A DNA stretch of 64,000 bases from SIG672 sp045580325 (GCA_045580325.1 JAZNNR010000022.1:1-64000); one strand, 5' to 3'; counted from the stretch's first letter, positions 34,470-42,964 are shown. Notes: generated by a model from the letters alone, not told the origin. Made by a program: numbers and translations.

Positions 34470-36893
34470 TCAGCGAGCGCGAATACCCGATGTCAAATTC
34501 TCGCCTGCTTTTCCCGAAACGATAGGAATGATAGTGTCGGAGATCCTAAGCTCTGCGCTTTTTTCGGGAATTATGAGCGCGCCTGCGATAACGTCGTCAA
34601 TAGTTTCACAAAGTACGAATTCAACATTTTCACGAACGGCAATGTCTGTTTTTTCGATGTCGCGCGCGTTGTCCTTCGGGATAAATATACGCTTGACTCC
34701 TGCGAGATAAGCCGCCATAGACTTTTCGCGAAGTCCGCCGATGGGAATCACCTTTCCGCGAAGGGATACCTCGCCTGTCATCGCGACGTCGCGGCGAGCG
34801 GGATATTTTCCAAGCTCGCTGATAAGCGCGGTAACGAGTGTAACACCTGCGCTCGGGCCGTCCTTGGGAACAGCACCCTCGGGAAAGTGTATATGTATGT
34901 CCTTTGTCTTGTAGAAATCGGGATCGATACCGAGCTTTTCAGCGCGCTTGCGCACGATGCTCACGGCAATCCGCGCAGATTCCTTCATAACGTCGCCGAG
35001 TGAGCCTGTAAGCTCAACCTTGCCTGTACCGGGCATAGAAATGACCTCGACCTTGAGCATATCTCCGCCTGCATCGGTGTAAGCAAGACCGTTTACAACT
35101 CCGACCTCGTCGTCTTCGGAGAGCTTTTCGGGTATTATCTTTTCGGGACCGAGAAACTCGTGAAGATTTGATGCTTTTACCGTGATCTTTTTTGTTTCTT
35201 CAGGATCTTCAACTATTTTGCGCGCTACTTTGCGGCAAATAGCGGCTATCTCCCGCTCGAGATTTCTTACTCCCGCTTCGCGAGTGTAAGCCTCGATTAT
35301 GCGAAGTATCGCACTGTCGTCAATGCGGAGATTCTTCTTTGTAAGCCCGTGAGCCTTCAGCTTCCTCGGTATAAGGTGATTTTTTGCGATAGAGAGCTTT
35401 TCTCTTGCCGAGTAGCTCTTCATCTCGATCACTTCCATACGGTCGAGAAGGGGACGCGGTATGGTGTCAAGAGTATTTGCCGTAGCTATGAAAAGACAGT
35501 CGGAAAGATCGAAGGGAAGCTCAATAAAATGATCTCTGAAAGCCTTGTTCTGATCGGGGTCGAGCACCTCGAGAAGCGCAGAAGAGGGATCTCCGTGAGA
35601 ATCACGGGTGAGCTTGTCGATCTCGTCAAGCAGAATAAGCGGATTTGAAACACCTGCCTGCTTGATGGCTGCGATTATTCGTCCGGGCATAGAGCCGACA
35701 TAGGTCTTTCTGTGCCCGCGTATGTCAGATTCGTCACGAACACCGCCGAGGGCAACGCGCACGTATTTGCGCTTAAGCGAGCGCGCAATCGAAGCTCCGA
35801 TAGAGGTTTTACCCACACCGGGAGCGCCTACAAGGCAGAGTATCTGATTTTTTATATCGGGAGTAAGATTTTTAACCGCGATAAATTCGAGAATTCTCTC
35901 TTTAACGTCGTCAATTCCGTCGTGATCGGCGTCGAGGATCTTCTTTGCAGCGGAAACGCTCAGACAGTCGGTAGTTTTCTTATTCCAAGGAAGCTCAAGA
36001 CATGTGTCGATGTAACCGCGAAGTACCGCGCTTTCGTGCGACGAATAAGGCTGCTTTGAAAGCTTGATGGTTTCCTTAACGAGCTTTTCACGAACCTCAT
36101 CGGGAAGATCGGCATCGGCGATACGCTGCATATATTCGCTGATCTCTTCGTCGTATTCCTCGTCCTCGCCAAGCTCGCCTTTAATTACCTTGAGCTGCTC
36201 GCGCAGATAGTAGTCGCGCTGATTTTCCTCAATAGCCTCGCGTGTTTTCTTGTGGATCTTTGCCTCCTCGCCGAGAATAACGAGCTCGCTTTCCATAAGG
36301 AGCGGAAGAAGCTCAAGACGGCGGATAGGATCGTATTCACTAAGCAGAGTCAGCTTGTTTTCGGTACGGAAAATAACGCTGCTTGCGATAAGATCGGAAA
36401 ACATAGAGGGCGATTTCGTCGAGCGTACCGCGCTTTCGAGTTCCTTTGAGAAGTTCGGTATTATTCTCGGATAGCACTCAAAGAGCTTGAGTATATCACG
36501 TCTGAGCAGCTCGGAGCGCACACCGTCGTCCTCGAAACGAAGGAGCTTGCAAGCAACCGATGCAAGATCGTAGGTGTCCTGCTTTTTAATATCAATAAAA
36601 TCGGCGCGGCAAATACCCTCGAGTGTTATCACAGCGGAGTCGGGTGAGGAATGAGAGATCATTTTGACCTTTGCAATAACACCGACCTTGCCGATAACGT
36701 CGCTTATATCACTGCCGTGAAAGAGGGTGAGCGCGAATATATTTGAATCGGACTCTCGTGCCGCCTCGCAAGCCGCAATAGCCCTAGCGTCTGAAATTTC
36801 TATATTTGCGGGGATAGCGGGGAATAATACCGTATCTCCGATTATAACCAAAGGAAGCACCTTTGCTTTGATTTTTTCTGAATAAAGTGCCAC
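34470..36893 (-). CDS. lon: ATP-dependent protease Lon
   Basis: An 807-residue protein with three parts: an N-terminal substrate domain (LVIIGDTVLFPAIPANIEI), an AAA+ module with Walker A GAPGVGKTSI, and a C-terminal peptidase domain with the catalytic Ser in PKDGPSAGVTL and a downstream Lys. It degrades damaged and regulatory proteins. It heads the ten-gene run that ends at 27801. Confidence 0.97.
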   Translation of the reverse strand: MALYSEKIKAKVLPLVIIGDTVLFPAIPANIEISDARAIAACEAARESDSNIFALTLFHGSDISDVIGKVGVIAKVKMISHSSPDSAVITLEGICRADFIDIKKQDTYDLASVACKLLRFEDDGVRSELLRRDILKLFECYPRIIPNFSKELESAVRSTKSPSMFSDLIASSVIFRTENKLTLLSEYDPIRRLELLPLLMESELVILGEEAKIHKKTREAIEENQRDYYLREQLKVIKGELGEDEEYDEEISEYMQRIADADLPDEVREKLVKETIKLSKQPYSSHESAVLRGYIDTCLELPWNKKTTDCLSVSAAKKILDADHDGIDDVKERILEFIAVKNLTPDIKNQILCLVGAPGVGKTSIGASIARSLKRKYVRVALGGVRDESDIRGHRKTYVGSMPGRIIAAIKQAGVSNPLILLDEIDKLTRDSHGDPSSALLEVLDPDQNKAFRDHFIELPFDLSDCLFIATANTLDTIPRPLLDRMEVIEMKSYSAREKLSIAKNHLIPRKLKAHGLTKKNLRIDDSAILRIIEAYTREAGVRNLEREIAAICRKVARKIVEDPEETKKITVKASNLHEFLGPEKIIPEKLSEDDEVGVVNGLAYTDAGGDMLKVEVISMPGTGKVELTGSLGDVMKESARIAVSIVRKRAEKLGIDPDFYKTKDIHIHFPEGAVPKDGPSAGVTLVTALISELGKYPARRDVAMTGEVSLRGKVIPIGGLREKSMAAYLAGVKRIFIPKDNARDIEKTDIAVRENVEFVLCETIDDVIAGALIIPEKSAELRISDTIIPIVSGKAGENLTSGIRAR

Positions 36894-36946
36894 GTAAATT
36901 CTCCTTAAAAATGCTTAAAATGCTGTCGATAATAATATATCAATAT

Positions 36947-36975
36947 ATTATATCATACCAAACGTTAAAAATCAA
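36947..36975 (-). promoter_or_regulatory. Promoter of the lon gene run
   Basis: TTGATT and TATAAT with 17-bp spacing on the minus strand. I see no CIRCE-like element beside it. Confidence 0.7.
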
Positions 36976-37077
36976 TAGTTTTATAAATAAAATAATATTT
37001 ATATAATATTTGTAAGCATATTGTAAGACTAGGATAAAAATATCTGCTTCAAGTGTCAAAAAACTCACATAAGCAAT

Positions 37078-37106
37078 ATTATAGTACAAGGGAAGAAAGA
37101 TACAGT
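37078..37106 (+). promoter_or_regulatory. Candidate SigE-type promoter of the cotJ operon
   Basis: GATACAGT (37099-37106) resembles the SigE -10 consensus CATACAnT, with ATTATAG about 14 bp upstream as a weak -35. No SigA promoter is apparent. The rest of 36976-37173 is A-rich with no gene. Confidence 0.35.
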
Positions 37107-37173
37107 CTGTTCCCGATATCTGAAAGATATAAAGAAAACCAAAAGAAAGTAAAAAGAAAAAGGAGAGTTTCAG

Positions 37174-37473
37174 ATGAATTATCAGAGAACTTGCAGAAGC
37201 GGCTGTTATTCGGGTGGCGCTAATATGCAGAGGATGGCGCCGAGATATTCGCCCTGCGAAAGAGAATCTGCCGTTTACGGAGAGAGAGCCGCGCATAGCC
37301 ATACGCCCGGCGGTCATGCGCACAGCGATCTTAAGCTGCCTGTAGCGACCTCGCTCGCAATGGTATATTCGCCTGTTCAGGTATGGCGTGATATTTACGA
37401 TCTCGAATGTGCACTCGAGAGAGGAACGCTCTTTGCCGAGCTTGATAAACCGCTCTTGAGCGCAGGAAGATAA
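37174..37473 (+). CDS. cotJA: Spore coat protein CotJA
   Basis: The 99-residue protein has a variable His/Gly-rich N-terminus and the CotJA core SLAMVYSPVQVWRDIYD followed by ALERGTLFAELDKPLL. In Bacillus, cotJABC is a mother-cell (SigE) operon whose products enter the inner spore coat. It has a strong AGGAG site. Confidence 0.9.
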   Translation: MNYQRTCRSGCYSGGANMQRMAPRYSPCERESAVYGERAAHSHTPGGHAHSDLKLPVATSLAMVYSPVQVWRDIYDLECALERGTLFAELDKPLLSAGR

Positions 37474-37528
37474 GCCTCAAATAAGGTTGTAGATTTATAA
37501 AAGATATACGAAAGGTTTGGAAAAGAAA

Positions 37529-37786
37529 ATGAGCGAAAAAGAAAAGGCGATGTGTGCCGTAAGGCGCACGTCATTCGCACTTGTTGAAACGGTACTCTAT
37601 CTCGATGGACATCCGTGCGATACAGATGCGCTTGAATACTACAAAAATATAAAAGAAAAATACGAAGAAGCAGTTAAATGCTACGAAGAAAACTACGGTC
37701 CTATAACCGTACTCGGCGTAAACTGCGAAAAGGGCTGGACGTGGGTAGAAACTCCTTGGCCTTGGGAAATGGAGGCGAATGCTTAA
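37529..37786 (+). CDS. cotJB: Spore coat protein CotJB
   Basis: 85 residues. VETVLYLDGHPCDTDALEYYKNI and the C-terminal ETPWPWEM block are CotJB signatures. The ATG at 37529 is chosen over a TTG at 37517. Its stop is directly followed by the cotJC start codon. Confidence 0.92.
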   Translation: MSEKEKAMCAVRRTSFALVETVLYLDGHPCDTDALEYYKNIKEKYEEAVKCYEENYGPITVLGVNCEKGWTWVETPWPWEMEANA

Positions 37787-37900
37787 ATGTGGATGTATGA
37801 AAAGAAATTACAGTACCCTGTAAAAATCAAAACTCCCAATCCGATGTATGCGAAGATCATAATTTCACAGCTCGGTGGAGCAAACTGTTTTTTATTATGA
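37787..37900 (+). pseudogene. cotJC: 5' fragment of cotJC, interrupted by the prophage
   Basis: The reading frame begins MWMYEKKLQYPVKIKTPNPM, the well-conserved start of CotJC, a manganese-catalase-like coat protein of about 190 residues. It continues to SQLGGA and then leaves the family sequence: the next residues NCFLL and a stop come from prophage DNA. So only about 32 codons are native. The recombinase gene ends one base after this stop. The 3' part should lie past the right prophage end, outside the window, and precise excision would restore the gene. Confidence 0.88.
37870..37900. other. Left prophage attachment site (attL), inferred
   Basis: The host-phage junction falls near CTCGGTGGAGCAAACTG, where cotJC homology ends (after GGA) and the recombinase 3' end begins. 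The core cannot be defined without attR. Confidence 0.7.
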
Positions 37901-39373
37901 TTATATGTCGTGAAAATAAATAGCCAAGTTGCCTTCAGCTTTTTCATACACGATCTTTTCAATTATATTATGGAGAGCTTCATTTTTTGCCGTTTCGGTT
38001 ACATCGTCGCGCTGTATGAAGTCTGCGATCTGAGCTACTTTCTTTGCGAAAGACTCTATATCGATCTCCTTTACTGTTTCTTTTGTCTGTCTTGCCTTCA
38101 GATCTTCGATTCTATCGGAGATCTCTTTTTTATTCTTTGCGTACTGCTCCATTGTATCTATCTCTGCAAGGTACGCCTCTTTGGCTCTTTCGAGTCTACG
38201 TTCTTCCACGGCGATCAGCTTATCGTAATCGACCGTATCCGACTTTGTATTTTTGATCGTTGTCGGGGAGATCGCGAACTCCTTCAGCTTTACTGCGTTT
38301 TTGAGTCCTTCCATAAACGCCGCTTCTATTTTCGTCATTGTTACCGAGTGCGACGTATGGCAAGATCCTCTTGAATAATTACAGCATTGCATTGTGCGAG
38401 TCTTTGCTTTTCCGCTTGTAGCCGAACTCATAGCTATAGTTCCGCCGCAGGCACTACACCTTACAAGTCCCTTGAGCATATAGTCTACGTACTGCTCTCG
38501 CTTGGCATATTTCGGATACGCCTTCTTCTGCTTATCGAGCATCTTTTGCACCCTATTCCAAACGTCTAAAGAGATCAGAGGCTCGTGGTGTCCGTCAACG
38601 GTCATTATATTCTCGTTTGAAAAATCTCTTTTACTGACCGCTCTCGCACCCTCAAGACTCCATCTGATCTTACCTATATAGCAGGGATTACGGAGCATAT
38701 ATTCTATCCATCTATTATCGGGCATATTGCCGAATTTTGTGCGAATGCCTTTATCTCCGAGCATAACGGCGATCTCTCTATGCTTAGCACCGTTTGCGTA
38801 AAGGGAGAACACTTCCCGGACGACGTCTGCCTTGCCGCTTTCCTCGTCGGGATAATATTTTCCGTCCTTCATTACATATCCAAATGGAGGAGGACAGGTA
38901 GGCTCTCCTCTTGAGGCTTTTTCTGTCATACCTCTCGTCACCTCTACGCCGAGGTTTATGAGGTAGAACTCGTCCATCCATTCTATTATACGCTCGATCA
39001 GAGCACCGTAAGGTCCGTCAGGCAGGGACTCTGACACTGAAACGACGCTGACGTCTCTTTTCTTGAGGAGATTCTTATAGACTATACTCTCCTCTTGGTT
39101 ACGTGCGAATCTTGAGAACTTCCACACGTAGATCCTATCAAACGGATGATTTTTTTCCTTTGCTATTGCGATCATACGGTTGAAATCGCCTCTGCGCTTA
39201 ACGCTCTTTCCCGAAATACCGTCATCATAGAAGACGTACTCGTCGGGAATGAGGTATCCTTCTTTAGCTGCATATTCTCTTATCTTCTTGAGTTGTGAGT
39301 CGGGGGAGTATTCGTCCTGTCTTTCGTCCGATACTCTTATGTATGCAGAGCCTATTTTTAACAGTTCGTCCAA
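37901..39373 (-). CDS. Large serine recombinase (phage integrase)
   Basis: A 490-residue site-specific recombinase. The resolvase domain starts AYIRVSDERQ with catalytic S15. KFSRFARN is the second active-site block, followed by a recombinase domain (EYMLRNPCYIGKIRW), a zinc ribbon (CSACGG ... CCNYSRGSCH), a coiled coil (about 390-440) and a C-terminal tail. The start is a TTG with a GGAGG site 9 bp upstream. It lies flush with the cotJC junction, transcribed toward it. Enzymes of this type excise skin and SPbeta-like elements with help of a directionality factor. Confidence 0.95.
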   Translation of the reverse strand: MDELLKIGSAYIRVSDERQDEYSPDSQLKKIREYAAKEGYLIPDEYVFYDDGISGKSVKRRGDFNRMIAIAKEKNHPFDRIYVWKFSRFARNQEESIVYKNLLKKRDVSVVSVSESLPDGPYGALIERIIEWMDEFYLINLGVEVTRGMTEKASRGEPTCPPPFGYVMKDGKYYPDEESGKADVVREVFSLYANGAKHREIAVMLGDKGIRTKFGNMPDNRWIEYMLRNPCYIGKIRWSLEGARAVSKRDFSNENIMTVDGHHEPLISLDVWNRVQKMLDKQKKAYPKYAKREQYVDYMLKGLVRCSACGGTIAMSSATSGKAKTRTMQCCNYSRGSCHTSHSVTMTKIEAAFMEGLKNAVKLKEFAISPTTIKNTKSDTVDYDKLIAVEERRLERAKEAYLAEIDTMEQYAKNKKEISDRIEDLKARQTKETVKEIDIESFAKKVAQIADFIQRDDVTETAKNEALHNIIEKIVYEKAEGNLAIYFHDI

Positions 39374-39412
39374 GGGTAGCCTCCTTTATGTAGTTATATT
39401 AGAATCAACTTT

Positions 39413-39934
39413 TTATGAAACAAAATAGTCGGCGGTATAAATTACACCGTCATAAACAATGATTACATATAAAACAAAATCTTCAGAAAAAGAAACTGTG
39501 CCGTGTATATTGTTACCATCGATACAGTCTGCGTAAAGGGCATATATATCGTCATACAAAACTTCTTCTGATTGTGGATTTCCTAATGTGTATATGTTAA
39601 AAAACAGGAGATTATAGTTATAACATTCTTCAATAGTACGATCGGAAAGCGTTAGATCAAAAGATAATTTCTTTTCTCCGTCTGCGCGCGTGTCTGAAAG
39701 TTTTAACGTGAACTTTGAAGTTTCCCAAACATCTCCACTTGAAAGTGCAACAGAGTTTTTTCCATATGCGGCGTTATACAAACGTTCAAACATATCTGCT
39801 TTGCCATCCATAACACCTACTTCGTATTGTGTTTCGTCATCAAATGCACGACTTTCATCAGTAGATAAAACACACGAAGGCAGTGCTATACACAATGCGA
39901 CTATACAGGCAATCTTGGTAAATTTTTTCATCAC
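39413..39934 (-). CDS. Prophage-encoded lipoprotein
   Basis: The 173-residue protein has a signal sequence ending in lipobox LPSC (Cys21). The mature part is acidic with a beta-rich end. No family recognised. It is 6 bp past a membrane-protein gene and next to the recombinase, in the lysogeny side of the prophage. Surface lipoproteins in this position often block superinfection; here that is inference. Confidence 0.7.
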   Translation of the reverse strand: MMKKFTKIACIVALCIALPSCVLSTDESRAFDDETQYEVGVMDGKADMFERLYNAAYGKNSVALSSGDVWETSKFTLKLSDTRADGEKKLSFDLTLSDRTIEECYNYNLLFFNIYTLGNPQSEEVLYDDIYALYADCIDGNNIHGTVSFSEDFVLYVIIVYDGVIYTADYFVS

Positions 39935-39940
39935 TTACCC

Positions 39941-40894
39941 CTATTTGAAATTTTTATACTCTCTTCTTGATTTAAAAACAATTAAATTATACAATAGCAC
40001 GGCAAAAAGCACCGATATAATTATTGCGGCAAAATAGTTCGTCTTGGTTTGTTCTTCCGTTTTCGGAACGGACACGACTTTCTCTACTTCAATTTCGGTT
40101 TTGTGCGACACACCTATTTTGCATTTGCTACAAGGGCGAAGACCGTCTTGTTCAGCCTCGTATACAGTTGTCTCGTATGACTCAACATCATCGTTTCTTA
40201 TGTATTGACAAGTTCTGCTATGGTAGCACACGCCTGTTGCGGTAACATAGCAACGATACGTATTAATAGTTTCAATCACAGTTTGCTTTTCGTAAGTCGT
40301 TACTTCTTCGGTTGTGGTAAACTGAGCTATTAAGCCAAACAATAATACTATAGACAAGAGAAGGGAAAGAACAAGCGCACATATTCTTGTACCTTTATAT
40401 TTTTCTTCTGCGTGCTTTGTTAACTTTTCGTTGGCAGCATTGACCGCTTTTTGGTGGGCGGTCTGACAGCTCTGTAAAAATTCTTCTCTTTCTAACGCTG
40501 CTTGTCTGTAGAATTCCAACGCCGCTTGGCGTTCTCGTATTTTTTCGTTGCGAAGCCGCTCTTTTTCTCGCGTAAGGATATTATGCAACTCTGTCGTTTT
40601 CTCAAGATCAATCAGGAAACGGTCGTATGAGTTTATGCGATTTACACTCCGATTTTTCTCGAAGCGAAGATTTTTTATTTCTTCGTTGTCTTTTGCACCG
40701 CTTGTGGCGGAGAGTTCTTCAAGTGTTGTTCTGATTTCCGAGAGTTTTGACTCTTCTGCTCTTAAGAGTGCGATCTTTTCCTTGTACTCTTTGAGTATGG
40801 TTCGTTCAAGATCGTTTTGTGCTTCACTTTCGGGGGTATTGGCAAGAAGCGAACGATTAGAGACACTTTTTTGTTGATAGTAACGCTCACTCAT
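39941..40894 (-). CDS. Two-span membrane protein with coiled coil and Cys/His motif
   Basis: Residues 20-165 are charged and helical (coiled coil). A membrane segment at about 172-194 (ICALVLSLLLSIVLLFGLIAQF) and one near the C-terminus (YFAAIIISVLFAVLLYNLIVF) enclose an outer domain with VCYHSRTCQYI and EAEQDGLRPCSKC. That YHxxxC...EA...GxxPCxxC pattern resembles Ada-type zinc-binding modules found in nuclease-associated proteins. The function is unknown. It is probably co-transcribed with the lipoprotein. Confidence 0.7.
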   Translation of the reverse strand: MSERYYQQKSVSNRSLLANTPESEAQNDLERTILKEYKEKIALLRAEESKLSEIRTTLEELSATSGAKDNEEIKNLRFEKNRSVNRINSYDRFLIDLEKTTELHNILTREKERLRNEKIRERQAALEFYRQAALEREEFLQSCQTAHQKAVNAANEKLTKHAEEKYKGTRICALVLSLLLSIVLLFGLIAQFTTTEEVTTYEKQTVIETINTYRCYVTATGVCYHSRTCQYIRNDDVESYETTVYEAEQDGLRPCSKCKIGVSHKTEIEVEKVVSVPKTEEQTKTNYFAAIIISVLFAVLLYNLIVFKSRREYKNFK

Positions 40895-41045
40895 AAATTT
40901 TACCTCCTCAATACCTATATTACTAATGGTTTTATATCAAAAAAACACATTAAAGGTTATATTTTTACAATTATCTACATACTATGACAAAGTTTGCGCT
41001 CCCTCGGCGGTATATTTGGAATATACAGTCGAAAGGAGGAAGAAT

Positions 41046-41168
41046 ATGGAAACAAAAATTACAAAAGAGATGCTCATAGAGAAGATTTCAAATGCCGATC
41101 TCAACAAAAAAGAAATATCTATGTTGAATGAAAAAGCAAAAGAAATACTTAACGAAAAGAAAAACTAA
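41046..41168 (+). CDS. Small hypothetical protein, 40 residues
   Basis: A short helical, Lys/Glu-rich peptide starting METKITKEMLIEKISNADL. The strong AAAGGAGG site 6 bp upstream supports translation. It ends 3 bp before the convergent repressor gene. Function unknown; it may be an antirepressor-like or leader peptide. Confidence 0.5.
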   Translation: METKITKEMLIEKISNADLNKKEISMLNEKAKEILNEKKN

Positions 41169-41171
41169 TCG

Positions 41172-41492
41172 TTATTTCTTTTTACCTATGAGATAATCTG
41201 CAAAATCATTGAGCTGCCTCAACTGGTCTTCGTCCATTTGTCCGATCCGGTTGAGCAGTTCTTTTTTTTCGTCGTTTTCTTCTGATGAATCGGGATAATC
41301 TTCGTCTCCGATGAGGTACTCGACGGTTACTCCAAAATAATCAGCAATCTTTTTAATCGTTTCAGCGTTTGGAGTATTTTGGTGTACTTCCCAATATTTT
41401 ATTTGGTTCTTTCCTATTCCGATATCCTCAATTAACTTCGCTCTAGTTACGTTGTTTTTCAAAAGCAATTTGTTTAATTTTTCAATAAACAT
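41172..41492 (-). CDS. CI-like phage repressor, XRE family
   Basis: A 106-residue protein with an N-terminal helix-turn-helix (KNNVTRAKLIEDIGIGKNQIKYWEVHQNTPNAETIKKIADYFGV) and an acidic linker plus helical tail (QMDEDQLRQLNDFADYLIG). There is no protease domain, so induction would not be by self-cleavage. It faces away from the lytic genes across a region with repeated TTTAGGGAT motifs. Confidence 0.85.
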   Translation of the reverse strand: MFIEKLNKLLLKNNVTRAKLIEDIGIGKNQIKYWEVHQNTPNAETIKKIADYFGVTVEYLIGDEDYPDSSEENDEKKELLNRIGQMDEDQLRQLNDFADYLIGKKK

Positions 41493-41515
41493 GTTAATTC
41501 TCCTTTTTGGCCAAT

Positions 41516-41604
41516 ATCCCTAATTTAGTGATGCCATTTTTGTAGGATATGTAGATTTAGGGATTTTTAGGGATTTTCCGCTTGACAATCACTATTTTAG
41601 GGAT
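41516..41604. promoter_or_regulatory. Operator cluster of the phage switch
   Basis: TTTAGGGAT occurs three times directly (41556-41564, 41566-41574, 41596-41604). An inverted copy ATCCCTAA is at 41516-41523. The first two are 10 bp apart and the third 30 bp on, that is, on the same DNA face. The third fills the spacer of the early promoter. Confidence 0.7.
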
Positions 41605-41610
41605 TATAAT
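41582..41610 (+). promoter_or_regulatory. Early lytic promoter of the prophage
   Basis: Perfect TTGACA and TATAAT with 17-bp spacing; the last 9 bp of the spacer are an operator copy. Confidence 0.8.
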
Positions 41611-41616
41611 AATCTC

Positions 41617-42033
41617 GTACTCGGGCATTGACGTGGCGTAATGGTATTCAAGCGGTGTTACCGGCACCGCCATACCCTGCACATTTGTTCCCGGTAGTCT
41701 GCATCTGTTGGTACATATTTTGATAGATAAGACACTCTTGTCTATTTCCGACCAAGACGGACAACAGACTTTGCGGTAATCAAAGGCTTTGATCTACCTT
41801 GTATTTCTTACGAGTGCGACACGCCGCCACAGATATTTGCACTATCTGCTTTGCGGGACTGAAATACAACTTACGGGGAACACAGGAAGAATATCATCTG
41901 CTTTATAAGATCTTTAAGCACAAGCATCCCTCCTTTTTATCCGAGATGGATAGTCCGGACAAATAATTATATCACGGATATATGGGAAAGTCAATGCCTT
42001 GGTACGAAAAACACAAAGAACAGGGAGGACTTA
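41617..42033 (+). ncRNA. Structured non-coding leader downstream of the early promoter
   Basis: About 415 bp with no supported gene. Stable hairpins are visible: GCGGTG / CACCGC within GGTAT / ATACC (about 41645-41680), AGTCTG / CAGACT enclosing ATAGATAAG / CTTGTCTAT (about 41695-41775), and CAGATA / TATCTG with CCGC / GCGG (about 41832-41865). I do not recognise an RNA class and see no clear terminator. Confidence 0.45.
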
Positions 42034-42246
42034 ATGTTTAACAGAAAGAAGTTTCAAAACTATTTGGAAAAAAACAAGATTTCCTATTCGGAGCTTGCGA
42101 GAAAATTCGGGGTGTCCGAAGGAACAATCAGGCACATCGCGGTAGGCATCAAGCAGCCGAGTCTTGCTATGACCTGCGACATCGCGGATCTGATGGGCTG
42201 CAACGTGGACGACTTACTTGAAAAGGAACAGGAGGACAAAAAATGA
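42034..42246 (+). CDS. Cro-like regulator, XRE family
   Basis: A 70-residue single-domain helix-turn-helix protein (ISYSELARKFGVSEGTIRHIAVGIKQPSLAMTCDIADLMGC). It is the first gene of the rightward early operon and overlaps the next gene as ATGA. Likely binds the same switch region as the repressor. Confidence 0.82.
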   Translation: MFNRKKFQNYLEKNKISYSELARKFGVSEGTIRHIAVGIKQPSLAMTCDIADLMGCNVDDLLEKEQEDKK

Positions 42247-42734
42247 AAGCAAAGAAAAAGCTCCCGGACGAGCAGGAGCTATCAGAAATCATTGACAAAG
42301 CACAGAGAATGCCGTTTGCACAAAGGGTCAAGATCGTACATCATCTTAACTGTTATGAGTGGATCGACGAATTGCCCGGCAAACCCGAAGGCTTTGAGGA
42401 AATGAGCTTTGATGAAAAGGTGGCGTGGGTATCCCCGATATATCGATATATGTCGGGCCTTATAGGCGACAAGGCGGTGCTCAGATACTTCCACACAACC
42501 GAGCTTGGAAAGACAGACCAAGAGTTTGAGGATTGGTGGGATTCGATGCGCCACGATCCACTAACAATGCTCAAGAAGGAGAATTACAACATCGAGAATT
42601 ATGCCACTCAGAGAACCAACAACAGCGCCGATAAGCGCAACCCACCAATCGTGCTGTTTTTCTTTGGCTTTCTCGTTGGAAGCATTCTCGTCGATTTTCT
42701 TATTCTGCTCTTCAAGATAGTAGGAATCCTGTAA
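42243..42734 (+). CDS. Hypothetical phage protein with C-terminal membrane segment
   Basis: A 163-residue acidic protein (GFEEMSFDEKVAWVSPIYRYMSGLIG) that ends in a hydrophobic segment, PIVLFFFGFLVGSILVDFLILLF. Its last 174 bp overlap the 3' end of the convergent gene at 42561. The overlapping tail may be a by-product of insertion of that opposing gene. No family recognised. Confidence 0.6.
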   Translation: MKAKKKLPDEQELSEIIDKAQRMPFAQRVKIVHHLNCYEWIDELPGKPEGFEEMSFDEKVAWVSPIYRYMSGLIGDKAVLRYFHTTELGKTDQEFEDWWDSMRHDPLTMLKKENYNIENYATQRTNNSADKRNPPIVLFFFGFLVGSILVDFLILLFKIVGIL

Positions 42735-42941
42735 GAACAAGCGCCCATTATCGGTAATGGATATGGTGCCGTGTGCTTCGGTGTTGCCTTTTAGATACTT
42801 GTCCCCGATGAGCTTATTTATTCGGCACTTATCTGCCGACGGATCTCGATAGGTGTCGGACAAGTTGAGGTTTAGGAGTTCAACGTAATTGATTGAGCCG
42901 TTGTTATTTTTAACTGCGGTGAGAATTTGTAAATCGGTCAT
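42561..42941 (-). CDS. Winged-helix protein with C-terminal membrane anchor (cargo gene)
   Basis: The 126-residue protein begins with a winged-helix-like domain (LQILTAVKNNNGSINYVELLNLN ... GTISITDNGRLFLQ), then a charged linker and one membrane segment (VALIGAVVGSLSGIILDVVILLL). The ATG at 42941 has an AGGTG site; the TTG at 42953 does not. It is transcribed against the early operon from its own promoter with a perfect palindrome, so it may be expressed in the lysogen and autoregulated. Confidence 0.75.
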   Translation of the reverse strand: MTDLQILTAVKNNNGSINYVELLNLNLSDTYRDPSADKCRINKLIGDKYLKGNTEAHGTISITDNGRLFLQDSYYLEEQNKKIDENASNEKAKEKQHDWWVALIGAVVGSLSGIILDVVILLLEHC

Positions 42942-42964
42942 AATACACCTCAAAGTTTTTTTAA

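Noticed and set aside
41636..41715. tRNA-like pattern in the early leader (GGCGTAATGGTA and a 7-nt anticodon-like loop)
   Set aside because: The D-stem and T-arm do not pair and no T-loop consensus is present.
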